A DNA stretch of 64,000 nucleotides from an uncultured Flavobacteriaceae bacterium (GCA_947500435.1 CANMRV010000005.1:558001-622000); one strand, 5' to 3'; numbered from the stretch's first letter, positions 16,579-26,656 are shown. Notes: generated by a model from the sequence alone, not told the origin. Translations and numbers: made by a program.

Positions 16579-17808
16579 TTGACAGAATCGAACAAGCTTA
16601 AAATTTTCAATGATCCAATTTACGGATTTATTCGAATCCCCAATACGCTGATTTTTGATCTAATCGCTCATCCGTATTTTCAAAGATTGCGGAGAATATC
16701 TCAAATGGGACTTTCTTACTTAGTCTATCCTGGAGCTCACCATACTAGATTTCACCATGCATTGGGTAGTATGTTCTTGATGCAGCAAGCGATACAAGTA
16801 CTTCGTTTTAAGGAGGTTGAAATTTCGAAAGAGGAGGAAGAGGGTTTGTTGTGTGCAATTTTACTACACGATATCGGGCATGGTCCATTTTCACATGCCA
16901 TGGAAAATAGTATTGTAGAAGGAGTTCATCATGAGCACATTTCACTGCTTTTTATGAAGGAACTCAATCAAAGGTTTAACGGAAATTTAACGGTCGCCAT
17001 TGAAATTTTCGAAGGGAAGCATCCTAAGAAATTTTTAAATCAATTGGTTTCAAGTCAGCTAGATATGGACCGAATGGATTATCTCAAACGTGATAGTTTT
17101 TATACCGGTGTTGCTGAAGGAAACATAAATTCTGAACGTTTGATTACCATGCTTACGGTGGTGGACGGTGAGCTTGTGGTAGAGGAGAAGGGTACTTATT
17201 CAGTTGAGAAATTTTTAATGGCTCGGCGTTTTATGTATTGGCAGGTATACCTGCACAAGGCAGGCATAGTTGCAGAGCAATTACTGATTCGAATTTTGAA
17301 AAGAGCGAAGCAACTGTTGAGGCAAGGTGTTCAGGTAAGCTGCAGTGAGGCGCTGCTATTTTTTATGACTCATAAAATTGTAGAAGCAAATTTTGAGGTT
17401 GCAGTGCTTGAAAGGTTTTCAAAATTAGATGATGTTGATATACTTTCGGCCATAAAGTTATGGCAAGACCATGACGATTTCGTGCTTTCTAAACTGTGCC
17501 AAATGGTTATCAATAGGCAGCTTCTCAGAATAAAGCTTAAAAACAAACCTATAAAAGATACAGTTTTTCAAGAACGTTTTAATCTAGTAAAGTCGGAGTA
17601 TAATTTATCAGATGAGGACACTGGTTATTTTGTGTTCAAAAATAATGTTGAAAATCGCGCTTATGATGCTGATAAGCAGAATATCAATATCTTACGAAAG
17701 AACGGAAAGATTATCGATGTGGCAAAAGCTTCTGATCACCTGAATTTAAAAGCCCTTTCTAAAACGGTTACCAAGTATTATATGTGTTTTCCCAAAGATT
17801 CTGTATAA
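16579..17808 (+). CDS. HD-domain phosphohydrolase (dGTPase-like)
   Basis: A 409-residue HD-superfamily hydrolase. Metal ligands are visible as HHTRFHHALGS (H59/H60 region), the HD pair H97-D98 in LLHDIGHGPFSH, and a later Asp in SSQLDMDRMDYLKRDS. Members act on deoxynucleotide triphosphates or related phosphate esters. The start is the TTG at 16579, because the conserved N-terminus (NKLKIFNDPIYGFI) lies in front of the first ATG. It is followed by lpxD after only ~23 nt, so it may lead the lipid A operon. Confidence 0.85.
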   Translation: MTESNKLKIFNDPIYGFIRIPNTLIFDLIAHPYFQRLRRISQMGLSYLVYPGAHHTRFHHALGSMFLMQQAIQVLRFKEVEISKEEEEGLLCAILLHDIGHGPFSHAMENSIVEGVHHEHISLLFMKELNQRFNGNLTVAIEIFEGKHPKKFLNQLVSSQLDMDRMDYLKRDSFYTGVAEGNINSERLITMLTVVDGELVVEEKGTYSVEKFLMARRFMYWQVYLHKAGIVAEQLLIRILKRAKQLLRQGVQVSCSEALLFFMTHKIVEANFEVAVLERFSKLDDVDILSAIKLWQDHDDFVLSKLCQMVINRQLLRIKLKNKPIKDTVFQERFNLVKSEYNLSDEDTGYFVFKNNVENRAYDADKQNINILRKNGKIIDVAKASDHLNLKALSKTVTKYYMCFPKDSV

Positions 17809-17831
17809 CTATTTTTCTTACTTTTGTGCTC

Positions 17832-18869
17832 ATGGTTTTTACAGCAAGTCAGATTGCGGGTATCTTAGAGGGAGAAGTAGAAGGAAATCCTGAGATAGCC
17901 GTACACAAGCTAGCCAAAATCGAAGAGGGCGAGAAGGGTTCGCTGACCTTTTTAGCGAATCCGAAATACACGCCCTATATATATACTACAAAAGCTTCGA
18001 TTACCATTGTAAATAAAGATTTTACCCCGGAACAGAATTTAGCGACTACCTTAATAAAAGTTGAAGACGCTTATGAGTCGTTTTCCAAGCTACTGGAATA
18101 CTACGATCAGGTCAAAAACACTAAAACGGGTATTGAGAATCCTGTTCATATAGCAGAAAGTGCTTCTTATGGAGAGGGATTGTACATGGGGGCATTTTCG
18201 TATGTAGGGGAAAATGTGGTGATGGGAAAGGATGTAAAGATATTCCCCAATGCGTATGTAGGTGACAACGTTACTATAGATGATAATGTTATCATTTTTG
18301 CGGGAGCAAAGGTCTATTCTGAAACAATAATTGGCAAAAACTGCGTAATACAAAGTGGGGCAATTGTTGGTTCAGATGGTTTCGGATTTGCTCCAAGTAA
18401 AAATGGTACATTCAGTAAAATTCCCCAAACGGGTAATGTGATTCTTGAAGATGATGTTGATGTTGGGGCAGGTACCACAATTGATAGGGCTACCATGGGT
18501 TCTACAATTTTAAGAAGAGGAGTCAAGCTTGATAACCAAATACAAATTGCACATAATGTCGAGATTGGTGAGCATACTGTAATTGCCGCACAAACGGGTG
18601 TAGCTGGGTCAACCAAAATTGGAAAACGATGTATGATAGGTGGCCAGGTGGGAATTGTAGGTCATATTACTATTGGTGATGATGTTCGTATACAAGCCCA
18701 ATCTGGTATTAGTAGAAGTGTAAAAGATGGCGAAATATTACAAGGAACTCCTGCCTGGAATTATGGGGACTTTAATAAATCATACGTTCACTTCAAAAAT
18801 TTCCCCAAAATAGTAAACCAAATTAATGAACTGGATAAAAAAGTAAATGACGGTGATAACAACAAGTAA
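17832..18869 (+). CDS. lpxD: UDP-3-O-acylglucosamine N-acyltransferase LpxD (first copy)
   Basis: LpxD adds the second 3-hydroxyacyl chain in lipid A synthesis, using acyl-ACP. The 345-residue protein begins at the ATG at 17832 (MVFTASQIAGILEGEVEG). It has the N-terminal uridine-binding domain (to ~100), then the left-handed beta-helix of hexapeptide repeats (residues ~105-310: IGKNCVIQSG, VGADG FGFAP motif, LDNQIQIAHNVEIGEHTVIAAQTG). The catalytic His lies in IAHNVEIG. It overlaps lpxC-fabZ by 23 nt. Confidence 0.94.
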   Translation: MVFTASQIAGILEGEVEGNPEIAVHKLAKIEEGEKGSLTFLANPKYTPYIYTTKASITIVNKDFTPEQNLATTLIKVEDAYESFSKLLEYYDQVKNTKTGIENPVHIAESASYGEGLYMGAFSYVGENVVMGKDVKIFPNAYVGDNVTIDDNVIIFAGAKVYSETIIGKNCVIQSGAIVGSDGFGFAPSKNGTFSKIPQTGNVILEDDVDVGAGTTIDRATMGSTILRRGVKLDNQIQIAHNVEIGEHTVIAAQTGVAGSTKIGKRCMIGGQVGIVGHITIGDDVRIQAQSGISRSVKDGEILQGTPAWNYGDFNKSYVHFKNFPKIVNQINELDKKVNDGDNNK

Positions 18870-20259
18870 CAAACAAAGAACAATTGCCAAAGAGGTTATT
18901 CTTAAGGGAGTTGGACTTCATACTGGAGAAAATGTAACCATGAAATTCGTTCCTGCTCCAGAGAATCACGGTTACGCTTTTAAAAGGGTGGATTTAGAAG
19001 GTGAGCCGATTATTGAAGCTGACGCGAGCTACGTTGTAAATACCCAACGAGGTACAAACTTAGAAAAACATGGCGTAAAAATCCAGACCTCTGAACATGT
19101 TTTGGCCGCTTTGGTCGGAATGGAAATAGACAATATCCTCATTGAACTTGATGCGCCAGAACCACCTATTATGGATGGTTCCTCTAAATATTTCGTTGAA
19201 GCCTTAGAAATTGTTGGGGTGCAGGAGCAGGAAGCAGATCGTCAAGAATATGTGGTTAAAGATGTGATTTCTTATAAGGATGATTCCACCGGGAGTGAAA
19301 TTACCGTTATTCCCGCTGACAGTTACCAGGTGACAACCATGGTTGACTTCGGAACTAAAGTTCTTGGAACACAAAATGCTACCTTGGAAAGTCTTTCCGA
19401 ATTCAAAACAGAGATAGCCGATGCTCGGACCTTCAGTTTTTTACATGAACTGGAAGCATTGCTAGAACACGGCCTAATAAAAGGTGGTGACTTAAACAAT
19501 GCCATTGTTTATGTTGATAAAGAGATTTCCGCTGATACAATGAAAAAGCTTGAGAAGGCTTTTGACAAGGAAAAGCTTTCGGTAAAACCTAACGGAATAC
19601 TTGATAACCTAACTTTGCACCAGCCCAATGAAGCCGCAAGACACAAATTATTAGATGTAATTGGTGATTTAGCTTTGGCTGGAACAAGAATTCGAGGGAA
19701 AGTAATTGCAAATAAACCGGGACATTATGTAAACACCCAGTTTGCTAAGAAGCTTTCCAAAATTATAAAGACAGAAAAAAGAAATAATGTTCCCTTAGTC
19801 GATTTGCACCAACCTCCGTTGATGGATGTTACACAAATCATGGAAATGCTACCACATAGACCTCCATTTTTGTTGGTTGACAAAATCCTTGAGCTTTCGG
19901 AAACCCATGTCATAGGTATGAAAAACGTAACCATGAATGAACCCTTTTTTGTAGGGCACTTTCCTGGAGCGCCAGTTATGCCTGGTGTTTTACAGCTGGA
20001 AGCCATGGCGCAAACGGGTGGTATTCTAGTGCTAAGCACTGTGCCAGACCCAGAAAACTATTTAACATACTTGCTTAAGATCGATAATGTTCGGTACAAA
20101 CAACAAGTGGTTCCAGGTGACACATTAATTTTTAAGCTGGATTTAATGTCGCCAATTCGCCGTGGTATTTGTCAGATGCATGCCAAGGCATATGCAAATG
20201 GAAGATTGGTTTCCGAAGCGGAAATTATGGCTCAAATCGCTAAAGTAAAAGGAAACTAA
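18847..20259 (+). CDS. lpxC/fabZ: LpxC deacetylase / FabZ dehydratase fusion
   Basis: The 470-residue product fuses two lipid enzymes, a known arrangement in Bacteroidota. Residues ~10-310 are LpxC, the zinc deacetylase that commits UDP-acyl-GlcNAc to lipid A (TSEHVLAALVGMEIDNILIELD; zinc motif HKLLDVIGDLALAG). Residues ~325-470 are FabZ, the 3-hydroxyacyl-ACP dehydratase (MLPHRPPFLLVDKI with the catalytic His, and GVLQLEAMAQTGG with the catalytic Glu). Joining them couples lipid A and fatty-acid synthesis. It lies between lpxD and lpxA with 1-nt spacing to the latter. Confidence 0.96.
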   Translation: MTVITTSNKQRTIAKEVILKGVGLHTGENVTMKFVPAPENHGYAFKRVDLEGEPIIEADASYVVNTQRGTNLEKHGVKIQTSEHVLAALVGMEIDNILIELDAPEPPIMDGSSKYFVEALEIVGVQEQEADRQEYVVKDVISYKDDSTGSEITVIPADSYQVTTMVDFGTKVLGTQNATLESLSEFKTEIADARTFSFLHELEALLEHGLIKGGDLNNAIVYVDKEISADTMKKLEKAFDKEKLSVKPNGILDNLTLHQPNEAARHKLLDVIGDLALAGTRIRGKVIANKPGHYVNTQFAKKLSKIIKTEKRNNVPLVDLHQPPLMDVTQIMEMLPHRPPFLLVDKILELSETHVIGMKNVTMNEPFFVGHFPGAPVMPGVLQLEAMAQTGGILVLSTVPDPENYLTYLLKIDNVRYKQQVVPGDTLIFKLDLMSPIRRGICQMHAKAYANGRLVSEAEIMAQIAKVKGN

Positions 20260-20260
20260 A

Positions 20261-21046
20261 ATGAATCAACCCCTAGCTTACATTCACCCTGGTGCTAAGA
20301 TTGCTAAAAATGTAGTAGTCGAACCCTTTACCACAATCCATAATAATGTTACCATAGGTGATGGTACTTGGATTGGCTCCAATGTAACCATTATGGAAGG
20401 TGCAAGAATTGGTAAAAACTGTAATATTTTTCCGGGAGCGGTAATTTCAGCACCTCCGCAAGATTTAAAATATGATGGAGAGGACACTACCGTGACCATA
20501 GGTAATGGCACAACCATCCGCGAATGCGCGACTATTCATAAGGGCACTTCAGATAGAAATAAAACCGTGATAGGCAAGAATTGTCTTATTATGGCCTATT
20601 GCCATGTAGCTCACGATTGTTTAGTGGGTAACAACTGTATCTTCTCTAATAATTCTACCCTTGCCGGTCATGTAACGATTGGTGATAATGTTATTTTGGC
20701 AGGATTGGTTGCGGTGCACCAGTTCGTATCAGTCGGGCAACATGCCTTTGTTACTGGAGGTTCTTTAGTTAGAAAAGATGTTCCACCATTTGTGAAAGCT
20801 GCTCGAGAGCCACTATCCTATGTAGGAATCAATTCCGTAGGATTGCGAAGAAGAGGGTTTGAATCAGCAAAAATCCGTGAGATACAGAATATCTATCGAA
20901 TTCTTTACCAGAAGAATTATAACAATTCTCAGGCAGTACAGATTATAGAAGCCGAAATGGAGGCAACTCCGGAGCGGGATGAGATTTTACAATTTATTAG
21001 AGATTCCCAGCGAGGAATTATGAAAGGTTACTTTAGCAACAATTAA
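20261..21046 (+). CDS. lpxA: UDP-N-acetylglucosamine acyltransferase LpxA
   Basis: LpxA catalyses the first acylation of UDP-GlcNAc in lipid A synthesis. The 261-residue trimeric beta-helix protein shows hexapeptide repeats from residue 5 to about 185 and the catalytic region CHVAHDC near residue 122. The C-terminal helical part (GLRRRGFESAKIREIQNIYRIL) is typical. It starts 1 nt after the lpxC-fabZ stop. Confidence 0.96.
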   Translation: MNQPLAYIHPGAKIAKNVVVEPFTTIHNNVTIGDGTWIGSNVTIMEGARIGKNCNIFPGAVISAPPQDLKYDGEDTTVTIGNGTTIRECATIHKGTSDRNKTVIGKNCLIMAYCHVAHDCLVGNNCIFSNNSTLAGHVTIGDNVILAGLVAVHQFVSVGQHAFVTGGSLVRKDVPPFVKAAREPLSYVGINSVGLRRRGFESAKIREIQNIYRILYQKNYNNSQAVQIIEAEMEATPERDEILQFIRDSQRGIMKGYFSNN

Positions 21047-21068
21047 TAACAACCATAGACCAATAAAA

Positions 21069-21635
21069 ATGGCATCTACATCAGATATAAGAAAGGGATT
21101 GTGCATTCGATACAATCATGATATTTTTAAAATCATAGAATTTTTACACGTAAAACCTGGTAAAGGTCCAGCGTTTGTTAGAACTAAACTAAAAAGTGTA
21201 ACTACAGGAAAGGTTATAGATAATACCTTTTCTGCTGGACATAAAATTGATGATGTACGCGTAGAAACACGTTCTTATCAATATTTGTATGCCGAAGGAG
21301 AGACCTATCACTTCATGAATACGGATGATTACAATCAGATAACGCTTGAAGAAAGTAGTTTAGACGCTCCGGGCCTTTTGAAGGAAGGTGAAGTTGTAAA
21401 AATAATGTTCAACACAGAAGATAGTATGCCGCTATCGGTAGATATGCCGGCGAGTGTAATATTAGAAGTAACCTATACTGAACCAGGGGTAAAAGGAAAT
21501 ACCGCTACAAATGCAACAAAGCCAGCGAAAGTTGAGACGGGGGCAGAAGTAAATGTGCCACTCTTCATCAATGAAGGGGATAAAATTAAAGTTGATACAG
21601 AAAAAGGCGCGTATATGGAACGTGTTAAGGAATAA
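21069..21635 (+). CDS. efp: Elongation factor P
   Basis: EF-P relieves ribosomes stalled at polyproline stretches. The 188-residue protein has the three-domain length, the loop KPGKGPAFVRTKLKS whose Lys near residue 33 enters the peptidyl-transferase centre, and the C-terminal VPLFINEGDKIKVDTEKGAYMERV signature. It follows lpxA by 22 nt and precedes a second lpxD-like gene by 19 nt, so translation and envelope genes share a transcript. Confidence 0.96.
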   Translation: MASTSDIRKGLCIRYNHDIFKIIEFLHVKPGKGPAFVRTKLKSVTTGKVIDNTFSAGHKIDDVRVETRSYQYLYAEGETYHFMNTDDYNQITLEESSLDAPGLLKEGEVVKIMFNTEDSMPLSVDMPASVILEVTYTEPGVKGNTATNATKPAKVETGAEVNVPLFINEGDKIKVDTEKGAYMERVKE

Positions 21636-21654
21636 TTTGAAACATTTTCACTAA

Positions 21655-22587
21655 GTGAGATTCCCTATAACTTATACTTTAAAACAAATTTCAGAAATCA
21701 TTGACTCTAAATATGTTGGAGCTGATGATTTCTCTGTTTTGGGCATGAATGAAATCCATGTTGTAAAGGAAGGTGAGATTGTTTTTGTAGACCATCCGAA
21801 GTATTATGATAAAGCTTTGAATTGTGAAGCATCTGTAGTACTCATCAATAAGGAAGTTGATTGCCCAACGGGAAAGGCATTGTTAATCTCTGATGACCCT
21901 TTTAGAGATTTTAATAAGCTCACCAAATTTTTCAAACCTTTTGAAAAGGCGAATAATTCGATTGCCGATTCTGCCAAAATTGGTAAGGACACCGTTATAC
22001 AACCTAATGTTTTCATTGGAAACAATGTTAGTATAGGGGATAATTGTTTGATTCACGCCAATGTAGCCATATATGATAACTGTGTTTTAGGAGACAATGT
22101 AATTTTACACGCTGGTTGTGTTTTAGGGTCTGACGCTTTCTATTACAAGAATAGGCCAGAGGGATTTGATAAATTGATTTCCGGAGGAAGAGTTGTACTA
22201 GAAGACAATGTGGAACTTGGTGCGTTATGTACTATTGACAAAGGCGTAACGGGGGATACAACCATCAAAAAAGGAACAAAACTGGACAATCAAGTACATG
22301 TTGGTCATGATACGATGATTGGAGAAAAGTGTTTAATAGCTTCGCAGACGGGAATAGCTGGTTGTGTCGTTATTGAAGATGAAGTAACTATTTGGGGACA
22401 AGTAGGTACCAATTCTGGGATTACCATAGGCAAGGGCGCCATAATTATGGGGCAGACAGGAGTTACAAAGTCCGTTGCTGGTGGAAAAAGCTATTTTGGC
22501 ACTCCGATTGAGGAATCCCGTGAAAAATTGAAACAGCTGGCTTACATTAAAAAGATTCCTTCCATCTTAAAGAAATTAGAAGAATAA
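21655..22587 (+). CDS. Second LpxD-like N-acyltransferase
   Basis: A 310-residue paralogue of LpxD starting at a GTG (21655). The N-terminal domain differs (residues 1-95, TLKQISEIIDSKYVGADDFSVLGMNEIHVV), followed by a hexapeptide beta-helix (IGDNCLIHANVAIYDN, VLGSDAFYYKNRPEGF, LDNQVHVGHDTMIGEKCLIASQTG). The catalytic-type His is in VHVGHDTMIG. It may have a different acyl or sugar substrate from the lpxD at 17832. It comes last in the cluster; sucD follows 77 nt later with its own promoter-like box. Confidence 0.85.
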   Translation: MRFPITYTLKQISEIIDSKYVGADDFSVLGMNEIHVVKEGEIVFVDHPKYYDKALNCEASVVLINKEVDCPTGKALLISDDPFRDFNKLTKFFKPFEKANNSIADSAKIGKDTVIQPNVFIGNNVSIGDNCLIHANVAIYDNCVLGDNVILHAGCVLGSDAFYYKNRPEGFDKLISGGRVVLEDNVELGALCTIDKGVTGDTTIKKGTKLDNQVHVGHDTMIGEKCLIASQTGIAGCVVIEDEVTIWGQVGTNSGITIGKGAIIMGQTGVTKSVAGGKSYFGTPIEESREKLKQLAYIKKIPSILKKLEE

Positions 22588-22630
22588 AATAATATGCACG
22601 GTATTGCTTTCCTTTTCGTTTGCAAACCTA

Positions 22631-22638
22631 TATTTTTG
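22631..22638 (+). promoter_or_regulatory. Candidate -7 box TATTTTTG ahead of sucD
   Basis: TATTTTTG matches TAnnTTTG and ends 26 nt before the sucD start. A TTG at 22604-22606 could be the -33 element, with spacing slightly longer than usual. Confidence 0.4.
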
Positions 22639-22664
22639 TGCAGCAAAAATAAACCGATTTATAC

Positions 22665-23537
22665 ATGAGCGTTTTAGTTAATAAGGATTCAAAAATAATA
22701 GTTCAAGGTTTTACGGGCAGTGAAGGAACTTTTCATGCCGAACAAATGATTGAATACGGCACCCAAGTAGTAGGTGGAGTTACACCTGGAAAAGGTGGGC
22801 AAGAACACTTGGGAAGACCAGTTTTTAATACCGTTGAAGAAGCTGTTGAAAAGGTAGGAGCCGATACTACAATTATTTTTGTTCCGCCAGCTTTTGCGGC
22901 CGACGCCATTATGGAAGCTGCTGATGCAGGAATTAAGGTCATAATAACAATTACTGAAGGTATACCCGTGGCGGATATGGTAAAAGCCTCAAACTATATA
23001 AAAGATAGAAACTGTCGATTGGTTGGTCCTAACTGTCCAGGTGTAATCACTCCAGGAGAGGCCAAAGTTGGCATCATGCCAGGATTTGTATTCAAGAAAG
23101 GCAATGTAGGTATTGTTTCAAAATCAGGAACACTTACCTATGAAGCAGCTGATCAGGTCGTTCGTCAAGGTTTAGGTATTACTACAGCCATCGGTATCGG
23201 TGGAGACCCCATAATTGGTACTACAACAAAAGAAGCCGTTGAGTTACTTATCAATGACCCTGAAACGGAATGTGTGGTTATGATAGGGGAAATAGGCGGA
23301 CAACTAGAAGCTGATGCAGCGAAATGGTATAAAGAAAGTGGTAGCAAGAAACCGGTCGTTGGTTTTATAGCTGGTGAAACAGCACCTGCAGGAAGAACTA
23401 TGGGACATGCCGGCGCTATTGTAGGAGGAAGTGATGATACAGCACAAGCAAAAAAGAAAATTATGCGTGAACATGGTATTCACGTTGTAGATTCTCCTGC
23501 CGAAATAGGTAAAAAAGTAAAAGAAGTAATGGGATAA
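22665..23537 (+). CDS. sucD: Succinyl-CoA ligase alpha subunit
   Basis: SucD carries the phosphohistidine of succinyl-CoA synthetase in the TCA cycle. The 290-residue protein has the CoA-binding Rossmann start (IVQGFTGSEGTFHAEQMIEYGT), the RLVGPNCPGVITPGE segment, the GxIGG block EIGGQLEADAA, and the active-site His in MGHAGAIVGG. sucC is not adjacent, which is common in this phylum. A terminator follows. Confidence 0.97.
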   Translation: MSVLVNKDSKIIVQGFTGSEGTFHAEQMIEYGTQVVGGVTPGKGGQEHLGRPVFNTVEEAVEKVGADTTIIFVPPAFAADAIMEAADAGIKVIITITEGIPVADMVKASNYIKDRNCRLVGPNCPGVITPGEAKVGIMPGFVFKKGNVGIVSKSGTLTYEAADQVVRQGLGITTAIGIGGDPIIGTTTKEAVELLINDPETECVVMIGEIGGQLEADAAKWYKESGSKKPVVGFIAGETAPAGRTMGHAGAIVGGSDDTAQAKKKIMREHGIHVVDSPAEIGKKVKEVMG

Positions 23538-23577
23538 CTGGAATTGTGTTAAACATTCTTAAATATTCCGTTAGATT

Positions 23578-23616
23578 AAACCCATCATTCTTACTTTAGT
23601 ATGATGGGTTTTTTAT
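23578..23616 (+). terminator. Rho-independent terminator after sucD
   Basis: AAACCCATCAT pairs with ATGATGGGTTT around a 12-nt loop and is followed by a T run, about 40 nt after the stop. Confidence 0.88.
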
Positions 23617-23675
23617 ATCACATTGTCAGTTTTTATAACAAATAGTAAACACAAATAAGTCAAAAACGAATACTC

Positions 23676-26636
23676 ATGAAAAAAACAGTCTTACTCTTAT
23701 TTTTAGGAACATTATTTTTTTCTTCCTGTAAACAGAATGCTACAGAGGATAGCGTGACAACAATTACAGCAAAAGATGCCAACGGATTTACCTATGAGTC
23801 AGTTACCAATGACCCTACAGGCTTAAGGCTTTATACATTAGAAAATGGTTTAAAAGTATATCTCAGTAAAAATACTGATGAGCCCAAAATACAGACTTTT
23901 ATTCCGGTTCGCGCTGGTTCTGTTTATGACCCTGCCGACAATACAGGTTTGGCCCATTACCTGGAACATATGGTATTTAAAGGGACTGACGAGATAGGAA
24001 CCCAAAATTGGGAAGAAGAGAAGGTAAAACTAACAATGATTTCAGATTTGTATGAAAAGCATAAAGCAGAAAAAGATCCAGAGGTAAAAAAAGCGATTTA
24101 CAAATCAATCGATAGTCTTTCTTTAGAAGCTTCAAAAATTTCTATAGCAAATGAATACGATAAAATGGTAAGTTCTTTAGGAGCTGAGGGAACAAATGCT
24201 TGGACTTGGCATGAGCAGACGGTATATACCAATAAGATTCCATCAAACGAGTTGGATAAATGGTTGAAATTGGAGTCTGAACGCTTTAGCCAATTGGTAC
24301 TTCGTCTATTTCATACAGAATTAGAGGCTGTTTATGAGGAATTCAATAGATCTCAAGATGTAGATTTTAGAAAATTAAGTTATGCGTTGAATGATGCGCT
24401 TTTCCCTACTCATCCATATGGTCAACAGAAAACGATTGGTACTTCAGAACATTTGAAAAACCCTTCGATGGAGGCTATTCATAATTATTTCAACACCTAT
24501 TATGTACCCAACAATATGGCCGTAGTTTTGGTTGGAGATATTGAGTTTGAGGAAACGATTAAGAAAGTAAATGACACCTTTGGAAATTTTGCGTACAAGG
24601 AAGTTACACATCCGACAAGACCAATTGAAAAACCAATTACAAGCCCCATTATGGTTGAAGTTACAGGGCCTGAATCAGAAACCTTGAATATTGCGTTTCG
24701 AACCGATAAAGTCGGTTCTGAAGAGGAGAAATTAGTAACTCTTGTTGATATGATATTGGCAAATAGTGAAGCGGGACTTATTGATCTTAATTTGAACCAA
24801 AAACAATTGGTGCAGCGAGGCGGCTCTTATGTTCAATTTTATAATGACTACGGAATTCATACTTTATACGGAAATCCTAAATCTGGACAAACCTTAGATG
24901 AAGTAAAAGACTTGCTATTAGAGCAAATCGAAAAGATTAAAAAAGGAGAATTCGACGATTGGATGATTGAGGCTGTCACGAATGATTTAAAACTAAGTGA
25001 AATAAGACGTTTTGGAAATGCTTCGGCGGTAGCTTCGGCATATGTAGATGCTTTCACAAGTTTTCAAAACTGGGGAGACCGTGTCAAACTCATTGATGAT
25101 ATGCGAAAAGTCACGAAAGAAGAGTTGGTTGCTTTTGCAAATAAATTTTATGGAGATAACTACGTTGCAGCATACAAGAGACAGGGTGAAAACGAAGGTT
25201 TGGTAAAAGTAGAAAATCCAGGAATAACTCCTATAGAACTGAATAGGGACAAAACTTCTTCCTTTTTGGAAAGTTTCAACAAGATGGAAACTCCAGAAAT
25301 ACTTCCAGATTATGTTGACTTTTCCACAGCAATTGAATCAAGTGATTTAGAAAATGGTCTCGAATTCTCTTATGTCGCTAACCCGCTAAATGATTTGGCA
25401 GAACTTTATATCATATTCGATATGGGTAAGGACAATGATAAGAAACTAGGTCTTGCTGTTCAATATCTTGAGTTTTTGGGTACTAATGAGCTATCTCCTG
25501 AAGAGGTGAAGAAAGAGTTTTATAAGCTTGGCGTTTCTTATGGTGTGAGTTCAAGTGATGATACCTCATATGTGTATTTGTCAGGGCTACGCGAAAACAT
25601 TGACAAAGGTTTACAGCTATTGGAAAACCTATGGTTAAATGCGGAAGCAAATCAAGAGGCCTATGATAAATTTGTTCTCAAAATTGCAAAAGGAAGAGAG
25701 GAAACAAAGGCTAACAAAGGTAGTATCATGTGGAGCGGTTTAATGAGTTATGGTCAGTATGGTGAAAATTCTAGATTACGTGATATTTATACTATTGAAG
25801 AACTTAAAGCAATTGACCCCCAGGAATTGGTAGGGATAGTGAAGGGTTTACGAAACTATAAACATCGCCTGTTTTATTATGGTAAGGACAAAAACCAAGG
25901 AGTTGCAGCTGCAAAAAATCATACTGTTCCGGCTGAGTTCAAGGAATACCCGGAGAAGAAAGAGTATGTAAAGAAAGATATGGCGAACAATGTATACTTT
26001 GTTAATTATGACATGGTGCAGTCTGAAATGATGTTTTTGGCAAAAGGAGATACGTTTGACCCGCAAAAGATGGCGGCAACTTCATTATTTAACACTTATT
26101 TTGGTAGTGGACTTTCATCAATTGTTTTTCAAGAAATACGAGAGTCCAAGTCTTTAGCCTATTCAGCCTTTTCTGCATATTCCAATGCTCAAAAAGCTGG
26201 TGATCCAAACTTGATTTATGCTTACGTTGGAACACAGGCAAATAAAATGGACCAAGCTATGGATGCAATGTTGGAATTAATGAACAACATGCCTGAAGCC
26301 GAGGAGAATTTCAACGCAGCAAAGGAATCAACTTTAAAACAACTGGCTGCTGAACGCATTAATAAAACAAATATCTTCTGGACGTATGAAAGGCTTAAGG
26401 ATAGAGGAATTTCGAAAGATAATAGACAAGAAATGTATGCCGCCATACAAAAAATGACCATCGAAGATTTAAGGGCTTTCTTCAACAACAATATTAAGGG
26501 GTCAACTTATGATTTAATGGTAATTGGAAATAAGAACGATGTGGATGTGGACGTTTTAAGAAAATTTGGAAAAGTACAAGAGCTAGACGTCGATTACTTG
26601 TTCAATTATGAAAAACCCGCACCAATAAAATCTTAA
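23676..26636 (+). CDS. M16 family zinc peptidase, lipoprotein
   Basis: A 986-residue pitrilysin/insulinase-type metalloprotease. It has a lipoprotein signal (LGTLFFSSC, Cys at residue 18), then the inverted zinc motif in GLAHYLEHMVFKGT (HxxEH, about residue 90) and the downstream Glu in ELEAVYEEFNRS. The second, inactive M16 half covers about residues 540-960 (SSIVFQEIRESKSLAYSAFS). The full two-half length fits a clam-shell peptidase anchored in the outer or inner membrane and acting on peptides in the periplasm. It stands alone between the sucD terminator and fabG. Confidence 0.93.
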   Translation: MKKTVLLLFLGTLFFSSCKQNATEDSVTTITAKDANGFTYESVTNDPTGLRLYTLENGLKVYLSKNTDEPKIQTFIPVRAGSVYDPADNTGLAHYLEHMVFKGTDEIGTQNWEEEKVKLTMISDLYEKHKAEKDPEVKKAIYKSIDSLSLEASKISIANEYDKMVSSLGAEGTNAWTWHEQTVYTNKIPSNELDKWLKLESERFSQLVLRLFHTELEAVYEEFNRSQDVDFRKLSYALNDALFPTHPYGQQKTIGTSEHLKNPSMEAIHNYFNTYYVPNNMAVVLVGDIEFEETIKKVNDTFGNFAYKEVTHPTRPIEKPITSPIMVEVTGPESETLNIAFRTDKVGSEEEKLVTLVDMILANSEAGLIDLNLNQKQLVQRGGSYVQFYNDYGIHTLYGNPKSGQTLDEVKDLLLEQIEKIKKGEFDDWMIEAVTNDLKLSEIRRFGNASAVASAYVDAFTSFQNWGDRVKLIDDMRKVTKEELVAFANKFYGDNYVAAYKRQGENEGLVKVENPGITPIELNRDKTSSFLESFNKMETPEILPDYVDFSTAIESSDLENGLEFSYVANPLNDLAELYIIFDMGKDNDKKLGLAVQYLEFLGTNELSPEEVKKEFYKLGVSYGVSSSDDTSYVYLSGLRENIDKGLQLLENLWLNAEANQEAYDKFVLKIAKGREETKANKGSIMWSGLMSYGQYGENSRLRDIYTIEELKAIDPQELVGIVKGLRNYKHRLFYYGKDKNQGVAAAKNHTVPAEFKEYPEKKEYVKKDMANNVYFVNYDMVQSEMMFLAKGDTFDPQKMAATSLFNTYFGSGLSSIVFQEIRESKSLAYSAFSAYSNAQKAGDPNLIYAYVGTQANKMDQAMDAMLELMNNMPEAEENFNAAKESTLKQLAAERINKTNIFWTYERLKDRGISKDNRQEMYAAIQKMTIEDLRAFFNNNIKGSTYDLMVIGNKNDVDVDVLRKFGKVQELDVDYLFNYEKPAPIKS

Positions 26637-26656
26637 CAAGGTTGGTATAGAAATCG

